The notes under the pieces: model-generated
What the model was told of the DNA's origin: nothing
Seen by the model: only the letters and a program-made list of their open reading frames with translations
Database searches by the model: none
Shown: one piece after another, positions 1 to 6,690 of the stretch
Layout: every line of letters starts with the position of its first letter
Position numbering within the stretch: position 1 is the first letter of the stretch
Position numbers and translations under genes: made by a program
Source: Planctomycetaceae bacterium
Lineage (GTDB): Bacteria > Planctomycetota > Planctomycetia > Pirellulales > Thermoguttaceae
Direction of reading: 5' to 3'
DNA length: 7,586 nucleotides
Assembly (NCBI GenBank): GCA_031257725.1
Contig: JAIROD010000159.1
Location: 1 to 7,586, forward strand

Positions 1-192
1 TGCGGGGTTGAGAACACTTTCACAAAAACTACACCAAAAAAACGCCCCCAAACAGAAAACGCTCCCGTTCCGGCGGTTAAAACTGCTGGCTACATTGGAA
101 AGTCCCTTCGGGGCAAGACGATTTTTCCAATCAAAATTTTTAACTCAATACTTAATACTCAATACGATATGGGGACGACGATAGGGACATGA
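1..192 (+). CDS. Possible 3' end of an upstream gene (partial, weak)
   Basis: The frame starting at base 1 is open for 63 codons and stops at the TGA at 190-192. The translation begins with a Lys/Thr/Pro-rich stretch (TFTKTTPKKRPQTENAPVPA) of the kind found in linkers, followed by GYIGKSLRGKTIFPIKIFN. No domain is recognisable and the start lies outside the window. Against it being real, the +2 frame is also open for about 60 codons, and the last third contains the repetitive ACTCAATAC motif twice (143-151, 157-165), which looks non-coding. I keep it as a candidate C-terminus only; the whole stretch could equally be intergenic. Confidence 0.25.
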   Translation, partial: CGVENTFTKTTPKKRPQTENAPVPAVKTAGYIGKSLRGKTIFPIKIFNSILNTQYDMGTTIGT

Positions 193-438
193 GAGACAAA
201 TGAAACAAAAAAAGAAGTTTTTTACCAAGGGGGTCTTGGAATTTGTTTTTTCAGGTATAGAATATTAATTGTCTTTATTTTGAAATGAATGATTTAATGA
301 AAAGTTAGAGTAATATAATCAGTGGAATTTTTATTTGGGGGTAAAACTGTCCGCGTTTATGAATTCCACTGATAGATTGCGAATAAAATATCGTTTCGGT
401 AATTTGTAGAACATCCTCTTTTTACATGCCTAATAATC
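193..438. other. Intergenic leader upstream of the TPR gene
   Basis: This AT-rich stretch has no convincing reading frame. It holds the small inverted-repeat element at 310-381. A perfect TATAAT occurs at 314-319 inside the left end of that element, but no good -35 box sits 16-18 bases upstream, so I do not call a promoter from it. The 57 bases between the element and the ATG show no Shine-Dalgarno motif; the start codon is preceded by TAATAATC. The promoter of the downstream gene could lie in the element or in this 57-base stretch. Confidence 0.5.
310..381. repeat. Family C small inverted-repeat element, copy 1 (72 bp)
   Basis: The left arm at 318-328 (ATCAGTGGAAT) is matched without mismatch by the right arm at 363-373 (ATTCCACTGAT). 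Outside these, the ends extend as GTAATATA on the left and GATTGCG on the right, which is an imperfect match to the GTAATATATCAGTGGAAT ends found upstream of the tricorn gene and near the right edge. Only about 34 bases lie between the arms, so it cannot encode anything. It ends 57 bp before the ATG of the TPR gene. It looks like a short non-autonomous element or a hairpin in the 5' region. The right arm read toward the gene contains TGATAGATT, a poor extended -10. Confidence 0.7.
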
Positions 439-2226
439 ATGAAAAATACAATACTTTCCCATGTTGGTTTGATTTCATTGTTGCTTTCTCTTCTTTGGAT
501 TGGAACTGTCCCGGCTCAGGAAGCCGAAGCAGAACCGGAATTGCCAAAGCCCGCCATTAATTCCGCCGATGCCGATAATCCGGGAATGCCTTGGCTCGAT
601 CAGGCAACTGATGAAAAACTTCGCGCCCGGAATGCTGTTGATTTCGGCAAAGTAATTGCGCTTTGCCGACGTGCCAGAAAAGAAGGGCTTGTCGGTGAGA
701 ATCTGGTGTATTGCGACCAACTCCGCGCCGCCGCCCAACTTCAACGCGGTTTGATCTTAGCACAAGAATTGCTCACAAAACCGGTAAACGCGTTACCAAC
801 AGATTGGAACACGTTACGTACCAAAGTTTTAGACGATTTGGAAGAAGCAATTACCATTATCAAAGATCAACCCCTGCCCTATATCTGTATCGCTCAATTA
901 AATACGGCGTTGCCAAACGGTAACCCCCAACGTGCTTCCGAAATACTCGATCTTGCGCTGGAAAATGTAAAAGGCGATCCTAATGCTTTGCTTCAAATTA
1001 TTGTTCTCAAAGCAGCTCTCGAAAAAGATCCGGTTAAGCGTGAACAATTTATCGCCGGCAAAACAACAGAAAACTCCAATACCCAACTCCTATTACTTCA
1101 CGCTTTAAGCCTGATTGAACTGAAACGGATTGACGAGGCTCTTGAACGGCTTCACAAAATTATTGAACTCGAACCGGATAATATTCACGCATTGGATGTC
1201 GCATTCCAATTACTGCTCAGTCGAAAAGAATATGAAGAAGCGTTGAAAATTTTGGACACAAAGGATAAAAAAGGTGCCAATGACGAAGTAACCCTGAAAC
1301 AACGGATTCCACTCCTCATCGAAATAGGAAAATTAACCGAAGCAATCGCCTTGTTGGACGAACTGCGGAAAAAATATCCCGATGAACCGCGAATTCTTTT
1401 ACTCCGTGCGGAATTACACGGACAAGTTAAGGATTACGACAAAGCTCTCCGAGATATTGATGCGGGAATCCGACTTTTTCCCAATCATCCGTTGTTCCTG
1501 ATCCAGAAAATCAAATTACTCGTCGCAAAAGAACTGTACGACGACGCACTGAAAATTCTTGACGATTTTCTTAAAGAAAATCCCGAAGGCGCGGATAAAG
1601 AACCATGGACTTTCCTGAAAATTCAGGTTCTCTGTGATGCCAAAAAATACGACGAAGCCCTCGCCATTCTTGAGGAAATTCATCAAAAAGAACCGGAGAA
1701 AGAGGAGATTAGGTTGCTCATGATTAGCGTTTTTTCGTCACAAAAGAAAAACCGTAAAGCGTTGGAATATCTGTCGCCGTTGCTCGAAAAGGAACCGGAA
1801 AATATTGCTCTGTTGCGGATTAAATCACAAATCCTGATTGCGCTGAACCGTCATTACGATGCGGTTAAGGTTCTTGAAACAGTGATCAAAACGGAACCAA
1901 ATGATGAAGTTTCCATCAATAATCTGTCCTGGATTCTTTCAACTTCACCGGTTGAATCCGTTCGGAATGGTAAACGTGCCTTAGAATTAGCGGAAAAAGC
2001 ATGTCAATTGACCAATTACAAAAAAGCCTATATTCTCAGTACACTGGCAGCCGCTTATGCGGAAATCGGTAACTTTGAAAAGGCAATTGAGTGGTCGGAA
2101 AAGAGTATCGAAAATGCCAATGAAGATGAAAATGTCAGTGAACGCATTGACGATCTGAGAAAAGAACTCAATTCATACAAACAAAAAAAACCATTCCGCG
2201 AGATTTTACCGGAAGAAAAAGAATGA
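439..2226 (+). CDS. Secreted tetratricopeptide-repeat (TPR) protein
   Basis: The 595-residue product is an exported all-helical scaffold. Residues 1-26 form a signal peptide: a Lys near the start, a hydrophobic core (LISLLLSLLWIG), and a likely cut after V-P-A before Q27. An acidic linker follows. The region around 145-180 looks like a degenerate TPR. From 213 the pattern is very regular, with 34-residue units at 213-246, 247-280, 281-314, 315-348, 349-382, 386-419, 420-453 and 454-487, most ending in E/K-x-P. The closing module (488-563) has NNLSWIL, GKRALELAEKACQLT and LSTLAAAYAEIGNFEKAIEW, common in planctomycete TPR proteins. The tail is charged and hydrophilic. TPRs bind peptides or partner proteins; no catalytic domain is visible and the partner is unknown. 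The ATG is chosen because it yields the signal peptide; there is no Shine-Dalgarno. The gene converges on the tricorn-like protease and its stop lies 2 bp before a repeat element. Confidence 0.95.
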   Translation: MKNTILSHVGLISLLLSLLWIGTVPAQEAEAEPELPKPAINSADADNPGMPWLDQATDEKLRARNAVDFGKVIALCRRARKEGLVGENLVYCDQLRAAAQLQRGLILAQELLTKPVNALPTDWNTLRTKVLDDLEEAITIIKDQPLPYICIAQLNTALPNGNPQRASEILDLALENVKGDPNALLQIIVLKAALEKDPVKREQFIAGKTTENSNTQLLLLHALSLIELKRIDEALERLHKIIELEPDNIHALDVAFQLLLSRKEYEEALKILDTKDKKGANDEVTLKQRIPLLIEIGKLTEAIALLDELRKKYPDEPRILLLRAELHGQVKDYDKALRDIDAGIRLFPNHPLFLIQKIKLLVAKELYDDALKILDDFLKENPEGADKEPWTFLKIQVLCDAKKYDEALAILEEIHQKEPEKEEIRLLMISVFSSQKKNRKALEYLSPLLEKEPENIALLRIKSQILIALNRHYDAVKVLETVIKTEPNDEVSINNLSWILSTSPVESVRNGKRALELAEKACQLTNYKKAYILSTLAAAYAEIGNFEKAIEWSEKSIENANEDENVSERIDDLRKELNSYKQKKPFREILPEEKE

Positions 2227-2228
2227 GG

Positions 2229-2415
2229 GGGAATCTCTAATAATTCAGAATTTACTGAAAGTTAACGGTGTGGGGTTTGCCCTGCGTTGTTAGACTTAAC
2301 CCCCAAAACACGGGGGAAACCCCGTCGTTAACTAAAAAACACGGGGTAAACCCCGTCGTTAACTAAAAACACGGGATAACCCCTGTCGCTAAACTAATTG
2401 GTTGAAAATAAAAAA
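2229..2415. repeat. Family A repeat, copy 1 (right end lost)
   Basis: It starts with GGGAATCTCTAATAATTCAG two bases after the TPR stop codon. It then runs parallel to the copy at 7124-7281: a GTTAACGG-GTGGGG segment, a GACTTAACCC segment, GGGG/CCCC hairpin units, and GGTTGAAAATAAAAA. The left end matches the reverse complement of the right end of the other copy at 19 of 20 positions, so these are terminal inverted repeats. Here the right end is missing: after the AAAAA the sequence passes into the family B element beginning at 2419. It carries three hairpin units where the other copy has one. Its hairpins could form the 3' end of the TPR transcript, but there is no U-tract typical of an intrinsic terminator. 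Confidence 0.8.
2308..2388. repeat. Three tandem 30-31 bp hairpin units inside family A copy 1
   Basis: Units start at 2308, 2339 and 2369 and each reads ACACGGGG, then (T)AAA, then CCCCGTCGTTAACTAAAA with small changes. Each contains a 6-bp dyad, ACGGGG pairing with CCCCGT around a 4-base loop. The third unit has diverged (ACACGGGATAACCCCTGTCG). The related element at 7124-7281 has one such unit plus a similar GTGGGC/GCCCCGC dyad, so unit number varies between copies. This is not a CRISPR array: there are no spacers, since successive units abut. Confidence 0.8.
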
Positions 2416-2418
2416 TTG

Positions 2419-2660
2419 GTAACTATTCAGTCGAGGAAGGTAGGCAACCTTTCGCCGAAAGGTTGCGTTGCCGCTAGGCAACAGTGAATCAGATTCGATT
2501 GGGCAATTGGTGTTTCCGACCGGTTTGGAAACCGATTGCCAGCGGGAAACAGGGGCAAGTCGGCTATCGCCGTATTAATCAAAAACCGCTCGGCGAGCGG
2601 TTGCCTACCTCTTGATTATTGGACTGATGATAAATAATAGGATCGCTACTGAATAGTTAC
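2419..2660. repeat. Family B composite element, copy 1 (242 bp, nested terminal inverted repeats)
   Basis: The outer ends are a perfect 13-bp inverted pair: GTAACTATTCAGT at 2419-2431 and ACTGAATAGTTAC at 2648-2660. Inside is a second pair, GGTAGGCAACC at 2439-2449 and GGTTGCCTACC at 2599-2609. The interior is a string of hairpins: 2444-2466 (10-bp stem GCAACCTTTC, 3-base loop), GTTGCC-GCTA-GGCAAC, CGGTTT-GG-AAACCG, and 2584-2602 (AACCGCTC-GGC-GAGCGGTT). Bases 2461-2566 are identical to the reverse complement of 3057-3162. There is no coding potential. It looks like a non-autonomous mobile or REP-type element. It may have interrupted the right end of the family A copy that stops just before it, although the missing end is not found on the far side. 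Confidence 0.85.
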
Positions 2661-2708
2661 ACTTAATTTTTAATTTTTAATTCCATAATCAAAAATGACG
2701 CTATTGAA

Positions 2709-2755
2709 AACGGGAATGTTTGGCGTTTGGGGGTGATGTTCTCCCCACTCCCGTT
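2709..2755. repeat. Imperfect hairpin between the repeat blocks
   Basis: The outer arms are AACGGGA (2709-2715) and TCCCGTT (2749-2755). Inside them TGGGG near 2728 can pair with CCCCA near 2743. About 45 bp of AT-rich sequence separates it from the family B element to the left. No second copy was found in this window. It could act as a structured 3' end for either convergent transcript, but there is no T-tract next to it. Confidence 0.45.
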
Positions 2756-2775
2756 AAGGGTTGCTGATCAATCCT

Positions 2776-2956
2776 TTGCCCTGACAGGGCAATACCTACC
2801 AGCCCGCCGCATCGCGGCGGGTGCGATTGCCCAAGAAATCGTAACTGTCTATTTTAATTTTTATTAGTCCTGCAAGGACTATTAAGTAAAATACTTTATT
2901 AACCGTATGCTTTAGCATGCGGATAGGGCAAACACACCACAAAGTCCCGCAGGGAC
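2776..2956. repeat. Array of five different short hairpins
   Basis: Five separate near-perfect dyads follow one another: TTGCCCTGACAGGGCAA (2776-2792), CCCGCCGC-ATC-GCGGCGGG (2803-2821), TAGTCCT-GCA-AGGACTA (2865-2881), CCGTATGCTTTAGCATGCGG (2903-2922, one mismatch), and GTCCC-GCA-GGGAC (2944-2956). Their arms differ but the layout is similar: stems of 5-9 bp, loops of 1-4 bases, and 10-45 bp of AT-rich spacing. No open frame here is convincing. Such runs may be structured untranslated sequence or binding sites, or several small repeats inserted side by side. They lie between the 3' ends of two convergent genes, so they could block read-through in both directions. That role is inferred. Confidence 0.6.
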
Positions 2957-2972
2957 GACATTGTATTGGAGT

Positions 2973-3019
2973 AATATACCGCAAACGGCATGATATTGGT
3001 TGTTTTTGTTTGATTCAAG
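2973..3019. repeat. Family D 47-bp direct repeat, copy 1
   Basis: This 47-bp sequence, beginning AATATACCGCAAACGGCATG and ending TTGATTCAAG, is identical to 7288-7334. It contains a small dyad (CCG-CAAA-CGG flanked by AATAT and ATATT). Similarity stops sharply on both sides. Here the right neighbour is the GGTAGGCAACC end of family B; in the other copy it is a family C end. Confidence 0.85.
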
Positions 3020-3020
3020 A

Positions 3021-3226
3021 GGTAGGCAACCTTTCGCCGTAAGGTTGCGTCGGCGCTAGCCGACTTGCCCCTGTTTCCCGCTGGCAATCGGTTTCCAAAC
3101 CGGTCGGAAACACCAATTGCCCAATCGAATCTGATTCACTGTTGCCTAGCGGCAACGCAACCGTGGGTGAAAGCCCTTCGGCAAAAGGTTGCCTACCATC
3201 GAATGACCAATCTACTGAATAATTAC
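3021..3226. repeat. Family B composite element, copy 2 (inverted, one outer end missing)
   Basis: This is the second family B copy, in opposite orientation to 2419-2660. The inner ends are GGTAGGCAACC (3021-3031) and GGTTGCCTACC (3187-3197). Bases 3057-3162 are the exact reverse complement of 2461-2566 (106 bp). An outer end ACTGAATAATTAC is present at 3214-3226 (12 of 13 matching). The other outer end is absent: just outside 3021 the sequence is the 47-bp family D repeat. The segments between the inner ends and the identical core differ between copies, each carrying its own hairpin, so the core is much better conserved than its flanks. The 106-bp pair could form a long stem across the 490 bp between the copies. 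Confidence 0.85.
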
Positions 3227-3238
3227 AAAAAATCAAGG

Positions 3239-3255
3239 CGACTGAATTAGTTACC
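3239..3255 (-). repeat. Family-B-like end spanning the tricorn stop codon
   Basis: Read on the - strand this is GGTAACTAATTCAGTCG, which differs from GGTAACTATTCAGTCG at 2418-2433 by one extra base. It includes the TAA stop of the tricorn-like gene (3247-3249) and its last two codons (Gly-Asn). It lies 14 bp from the outer end of family B copy 2. The gene may have been truncated or extended by an element end that now supplies the stop. Confidence 0.5.
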
Positions 3256-6200
3256 TTTTGTTTTTATTGGATCAGCCGGACGGTTGGGCCACTTTTGGGG
3301 TTCTGCTTCCATGCGTTTGAGAACTTCTTCGATACCACGTTGAAGTTGCGGGTCATGCCCTTCGAGCATTGCCTTTGGATCGTTTTCCACTTCAATATCC
3401 GGCTCAACCCCTTTACCCTCAATAATCCAATTGCCGTTTTCATCGTTTGTGCCGCGAAGTGGAACAAACACCATGCCGCCATCCAACAATTGTCCGCGCG
3501 GCGAAATTCCAACCACTCCGCCCCAACTCCGTTTGCCAATCAATAACCCAAGTCCGGCTTTGCGAAAATAATAAGGAAAAATATCGCCGTCGCTTGCCGA
3601 CGTTTCATTAATTAGGCAAACCTGATGCCCAAACCGAGCATTGCCCGGATACGCGCCCGGTGAAATATTTGTTCCGCCAAACCGTGTTCCAAGCAATTTT
3701 TGATTCAACCGCATAATAATCCATTGTGAAATATTCCCGCCGCCGTTGCTGCGAACATCAATCACCAAACCTTCCTTGCGAATCTGCGGATAATACCATT
3801 TCAAAAATTCATAAGCACCGGAAGCCCCCATATCCGGAATGTGCAGATAACCAACACGCCCCTCTGTCGCTTGGGCAACCTTTTCACGGTTTTTCAAAAC
3901 AAAATTAAGATACAGCAAATTTTGTTCGCTTGTTACAGGAACATACGTTGTCTTCCGCGAACCTTTAAGCGTTGGTTCCGCGTTAAGCGTTAAGGTAACC
4001 GGATCGCTTCGGTGTTGTAATAATCGGTACGGATTTTCATCGCCGGTCAGTTCGTTTCCGTCAATTTGTAAAACGTAATCGCCGACCTGAGCGTTCACTC
4101 CGATTTCGGTCAATGGCGAACGGTATTTTGATTCCTCGTTTTCACCGCGAAAAATGGCGGAGATTTTGTAACGGTTTGATTTCGTATCAAGTTCAAACCG
4201 GCAACCCGGTAACCCAACAACAGGACGACGCGGCTGAACAAAATCACCGCCCTGAATATAAGCGTGTCCGACATTCAATTCGGCAACCATTTCACTTAAA
4301 ACATAATTCAAATCACTTCGGTGAGCAACATAAGGAAGAAGTTCCCGATATTGCCGTTTCAAAGCGTCCCAATCGTAACCGTGCATATTTTTAACGTAAA
4401 AATAATCACGGAATTTCCGCCATGTTTCGTCAAACATTTCCGCCCATTCTTCAGCGGGAACACGATCAACAAACAAATTATCTGTTTTCAGATCAATAAT
4501 TTTCGCCGAGATTTTCGGTTCGCAAACTTTTAACGCTTTTCCGGAACGAAAAACAATTTTAGAAAAATCCGGTGCTATCGAATATCCCTCCACATCACTG
4601 ATTAAAAGCGTTTCTTTGCGTTCTTTCAGATCATAAATCATCAAACGCGGTTTCCGTTCCGGTTCACGTCCATAAAATGAAGCGTCGCGTTTAAGATAGT
4701 ACAAAAATTGTCCGCTTGCCGAAAGATTGTCAAAATTATCGGATGTAACAGGAATCCGAACAACCCGATCTGCCAAACCGTCCCAATCAATTTTCGTCAA
4801 CTTAGGAATCGACGGTTTCGGTACAAGTTTTGCTGTGTTATCATCGGTTACGGTGTCGGTGCTTTCTGTTTCTGTTTCGGTTTTGGAAGGTGTTGGAACA
4901 TTTGTTGCGGGAGAAGGCGTTTGTGTGATTGGCGTTGTTACGTCATCGTATTGCGGAGCAAACGGATTCGCAACATTTTTTCGTAACGTCATAGCAAAAA
5001 TTCCTTTATCACGGTTTCCTGCAAAATTCCATTCCACCGAACTATGTTGCGGTGCAAATTCACGTCGTGCCAGAAAATAAAGGTAATTTCCTGCCGGATC
5101 CCAAACCGGTTCCCGAACATCGAACATCGGATCAGTAATCGGACGGGATTTTTTTGTTGCGATTTCATAGATATGGAGTTGTCCGAATCCTTGCGGATCA
5201 TACAACATGTACGCCAGGTAACCGCCGCACGGCGACCAACAACCAACCGGCGTTCCGCCGTGCAACGCCGTAACAATCTCAACCGGAATACCTTGCTTAA
5301 AATGTTCATTACCTTGCACTGCAACAATCCAGAGTTTAGCGTTACAATCGCTGACGGAAAGATAACGTCCGCAAGGGGAAATTCGCAAATGATCAAGTTG
5401 ACCGTTGAAGGTGCTTGTTAATTGTAACGGCGTTTTGGTTCCCTGAACTTCTTGCAGATACAATTGATCTTCACCGGATTTATCGGAAATGTACACAATT
5501 GTTTTGCCGTTGTACGACCATATTGGACAACGTTCATGGGCGTTACTGGAATGCGTATAATTCCGAACATACCCTTTGTCTGCCGGAACCGTAAAAAGAT
5601 CGCCGCGTGCAGTTATGGCAACACGTTTACCGCCGGGTGCGGCGGCATACTGTTCAATATTCCCGCTCACATTGGTTCGAGCCGGACGCATTGCAAGACC
5701 GTCATGAGGAACCCGAACATTGATTTTTGAAAACTGTTGCGCATCTTGCGGTGCATTCGTGTTATAAATAACTAATTCACCGCCGAGTTCATAAACAATT
5801 TGTCCTTCTTTATCACCGGAAGCCCAACGAATATCCCATTGGCGTTCATCGGTACACGGAACAATCTCCTCTGTTTTTGTATCATATTCAAAGAGATTCA
5901 TGGTACCGGTTCGGTCGGAAGTGAAATAGATTTTGTTGTCAATCCAGATTGGTTCACGCTCTGTTCGCGGATGTTGATCGAGACGTTTTGATTCCTTTGT
6001 TTCCAGATCGAAAATAGTCAGATACTGTGCCCAACCGCCTTCGTAACGTTTCCACGACCGGAAATCACGAAACAACGGCGAATAAACAATTTTTGTTCCA
6101 TCCGGTGAAAAATCACCGGCTCCGGCTGTCGGCATTCCGACTTTTTTCGGCAAACCGCCGCGAACCGGAACCGTATAAAGCGTACCGAGTTCTGTTACGG

Positions 6201-6669
6201 AATTGGAATCACGAAGCGACCGAAACAAAATACATTTACCGTCCGGTGTCCAGCCGTAAACAATATTATCGTAACCACGTCTGGGCGGCATAGGACCGAC
6301 TGAAGGATAAAACGTTAATTGTTGTGGAACGCCGCCGGTTGACGGAATAACGTACACTTGTTCGTCGCCGTCATATTGTCCGGTAAACGCAATCCATTTA
6401 CCATCCGGCGAAAATTTCGGAAAAATTTCAAGACCTTCATGAGCGGTGAGCCGTGTTGCCGTACCGCCTTTTGTTGAAACTTTCCAAAGATCACCACCGT
6501 AACAGAAAACAACAGTTTTACCGTGAATATCGGGAAATCGCAGTAGTTTTGTGCCGCTGCTTTTCTGTGAGGGTGAGGGCGAGGGTGAAGTGGGCAAGGC
6601 TGGTTCGGCAGGCGAAATCGAAAACAATACCCAAAATAGGAACAGTGAACAAACGATTTTTTTGTACAT
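3247..6669 (-). CDS. Exported tricorn-type serine protease (PD40/beta-propeller, PDZ, S41-like core)
   Basis: The 1140-residue product matches the tricorn layout, close to the roughly 1070 of the archaeal enzyme plus a signal peptide (1 to about 21, MYKKIVCSLFLFWVLFSISP) and a Ser/Pro spacer. Residues 41-330 form the first beta-propeller, with FSPDG and TPDG blade motifs. Residues 331 to about 730 form the second, in which two blades read SPCG (431-434, 479-482). A Thr/Pro/Glu-rich insert (about 568-624) interrupts it. EEWAEMFDETWRKFRDYFYV (741-760) opens the C1 helical domain; GHAY gives the catalytic His802. The PDZ domain is about 825-910 (VGDYVLQIDGNEL). The C2 core has DVRSNGGGN (971-979), NETSASDGD with nucleophile Ser1026, and Glu1084 in WIIEGKGVEPDIEV. 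Tricorn cleaves oligopeptides, in archaea downstream of the proteasome; here the signal peptide points to the periplasm. The Ser preceding the catalytic His in Thermoplasma is Gly801 here. The ATG is supported by the signal peptide and AGGA 9 nt upstream. Confidence 0.95.
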   Translation of the reverse strand: MYKKIVCSLFLFWVLFSISPAEPALPTSPSPSPSQKSSGTKLLRFPDIHGKTVVFCYGGDLWKVSTKGGTATRLTAHEGLEIFPKFSPDGKWIAFTGQYDGDEQVYVIPSTGGVPQQLTFYPSVGPMPPRRGYDNIVYGWTPDGKCILFRSLRDSNSVTELGTLYTVPVRGGLPKKVGMPTAGAGDFSPDGTKIVYSPLFRDFRSWKRYEGGWAQYLTIFDLETKESKRLDQHPRTEREPIWIDNKIYFTSDRTGTMNLFEYDTKTEEIVPCTDERQWDIRWASGDKEGQIVYELGGELVIYNTNAPQDAQQFSKINVRVPHDGLAMRPARTNVSGNIEQYAAAPGGKRVAITARGDLFTVPADKGYVRNYTHSSNAHERCPIWSYNGKTIVYISDKSGEDQLYLQEVQGTKTPLQLTSTFNGQLDHLRISPCGRYLSVSDCNAKLWIVAVQGNEHFKQGIPVEIVTALHGGTPVGCWSPCGGYLAYMLYDPQGFGQLHIYEIATKKSRPITDPMFDVREPVWDPAGNYLYFLARREFAPQHSSVEWNFAGNRDKGIFAMTLRKNVANPFAPQYDDVTTPITQTPSPATNVPTPSKTETETESTDTVTDDNTAKLVPKPSIPKLTKIDWDGLADRVVRIPVTSDNFDNLSASGQFLYYLKRDASFYGREPERKPRLMIYDLKERKETLLISDVEGYSIAPDFSKIVFRSGKALKVCEPKISAKIIDLKTDNLFVDRVPAEEWAEMFDETWRKFRDYFYVKNMHGYDWDALKRQYRELLPYVAHRSDLNYVLSEMVAELNVGHAYIQGGDFVQPRRPVVGLPGCRFELDTKSNRYKISAIFRGENEESKYRSPLTEIGVNAQVGDYVLQIDGNELTGDENPYRLLQHRSDPVTLTLNAEPTLKGSRKTTYVPVTSEQNLLYLNFVLKNREKVAQATEGRVGYLHIPDMGASGAYEFLKWYYPQIRKEGLVIDVRSNGGGNISQWIIMRLNQKLLGTRFGGTNISPGAYPGNARFGHQVCLINETSASDGDIFPYYFRKAGLGLLIGKRSWGGVVGISPRGQLLDGGMVFVPLRGTNDENGNWIIEGKGVEPDIEVENDPKAMLEGHDPQLQRGIEEVLKRMEAEPQKWPNRPADPIKTKGN

Positions 6670-6678
6670 CGTGAAATA

Positions 6679-6683
6679 TCCTG
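6679..6683 (-). promoter_or_regulatory. Candidate ribosome binding site for the tricorn-like gene
   Basis: On the - strand CAGGA lies with 9 bases between it and the ATG at 6669-6667. Four of its bases (AGGA) match the Shine-Dalgarno core. It supports this start over internal Met codons, and so does the signal peptide. Confidence 0.5.
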
Positions 6684-6690
6684 AAAAAAT

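Noticed and set aside
102..114. UUCG-type hairpin (GTCCC-TTCG-GGGC) followed by a T-run as a terminator
   Set aside because: The stem is only five pairs with one wobble, and the T-run begins about nine bases after the stem, so it does not fit an intrinsic terminator.
314..319. Perfect TATAAT as the TPR gene promoter
   Set aside because: There is no -35 box at the right spacing, it lies in a repeat end in AT-rich DNA, and it is about 120 bp from the start codon.
2308..2388. Tandem GGGG/CCCC units could be taken for a short CRISPR array
   Set aside because: The units abut directly with no unique spacers, number only three, and recur as part of a dispersed element.
2796..3236. Several overlapping - strand open frames of 62-73 codons in the intergenic region
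   Set aside because: They are made of repeat and hairpin sequence, with no ribosome sites or family resemblance.
4727..5080. 117-codon open frame on the + strand
   Set aside because: It is antisense to the tricorn-like gene and rich in Val, Ser and Phe as expected from the complement of its Thr/Pro-rich insert; there is no independent support.
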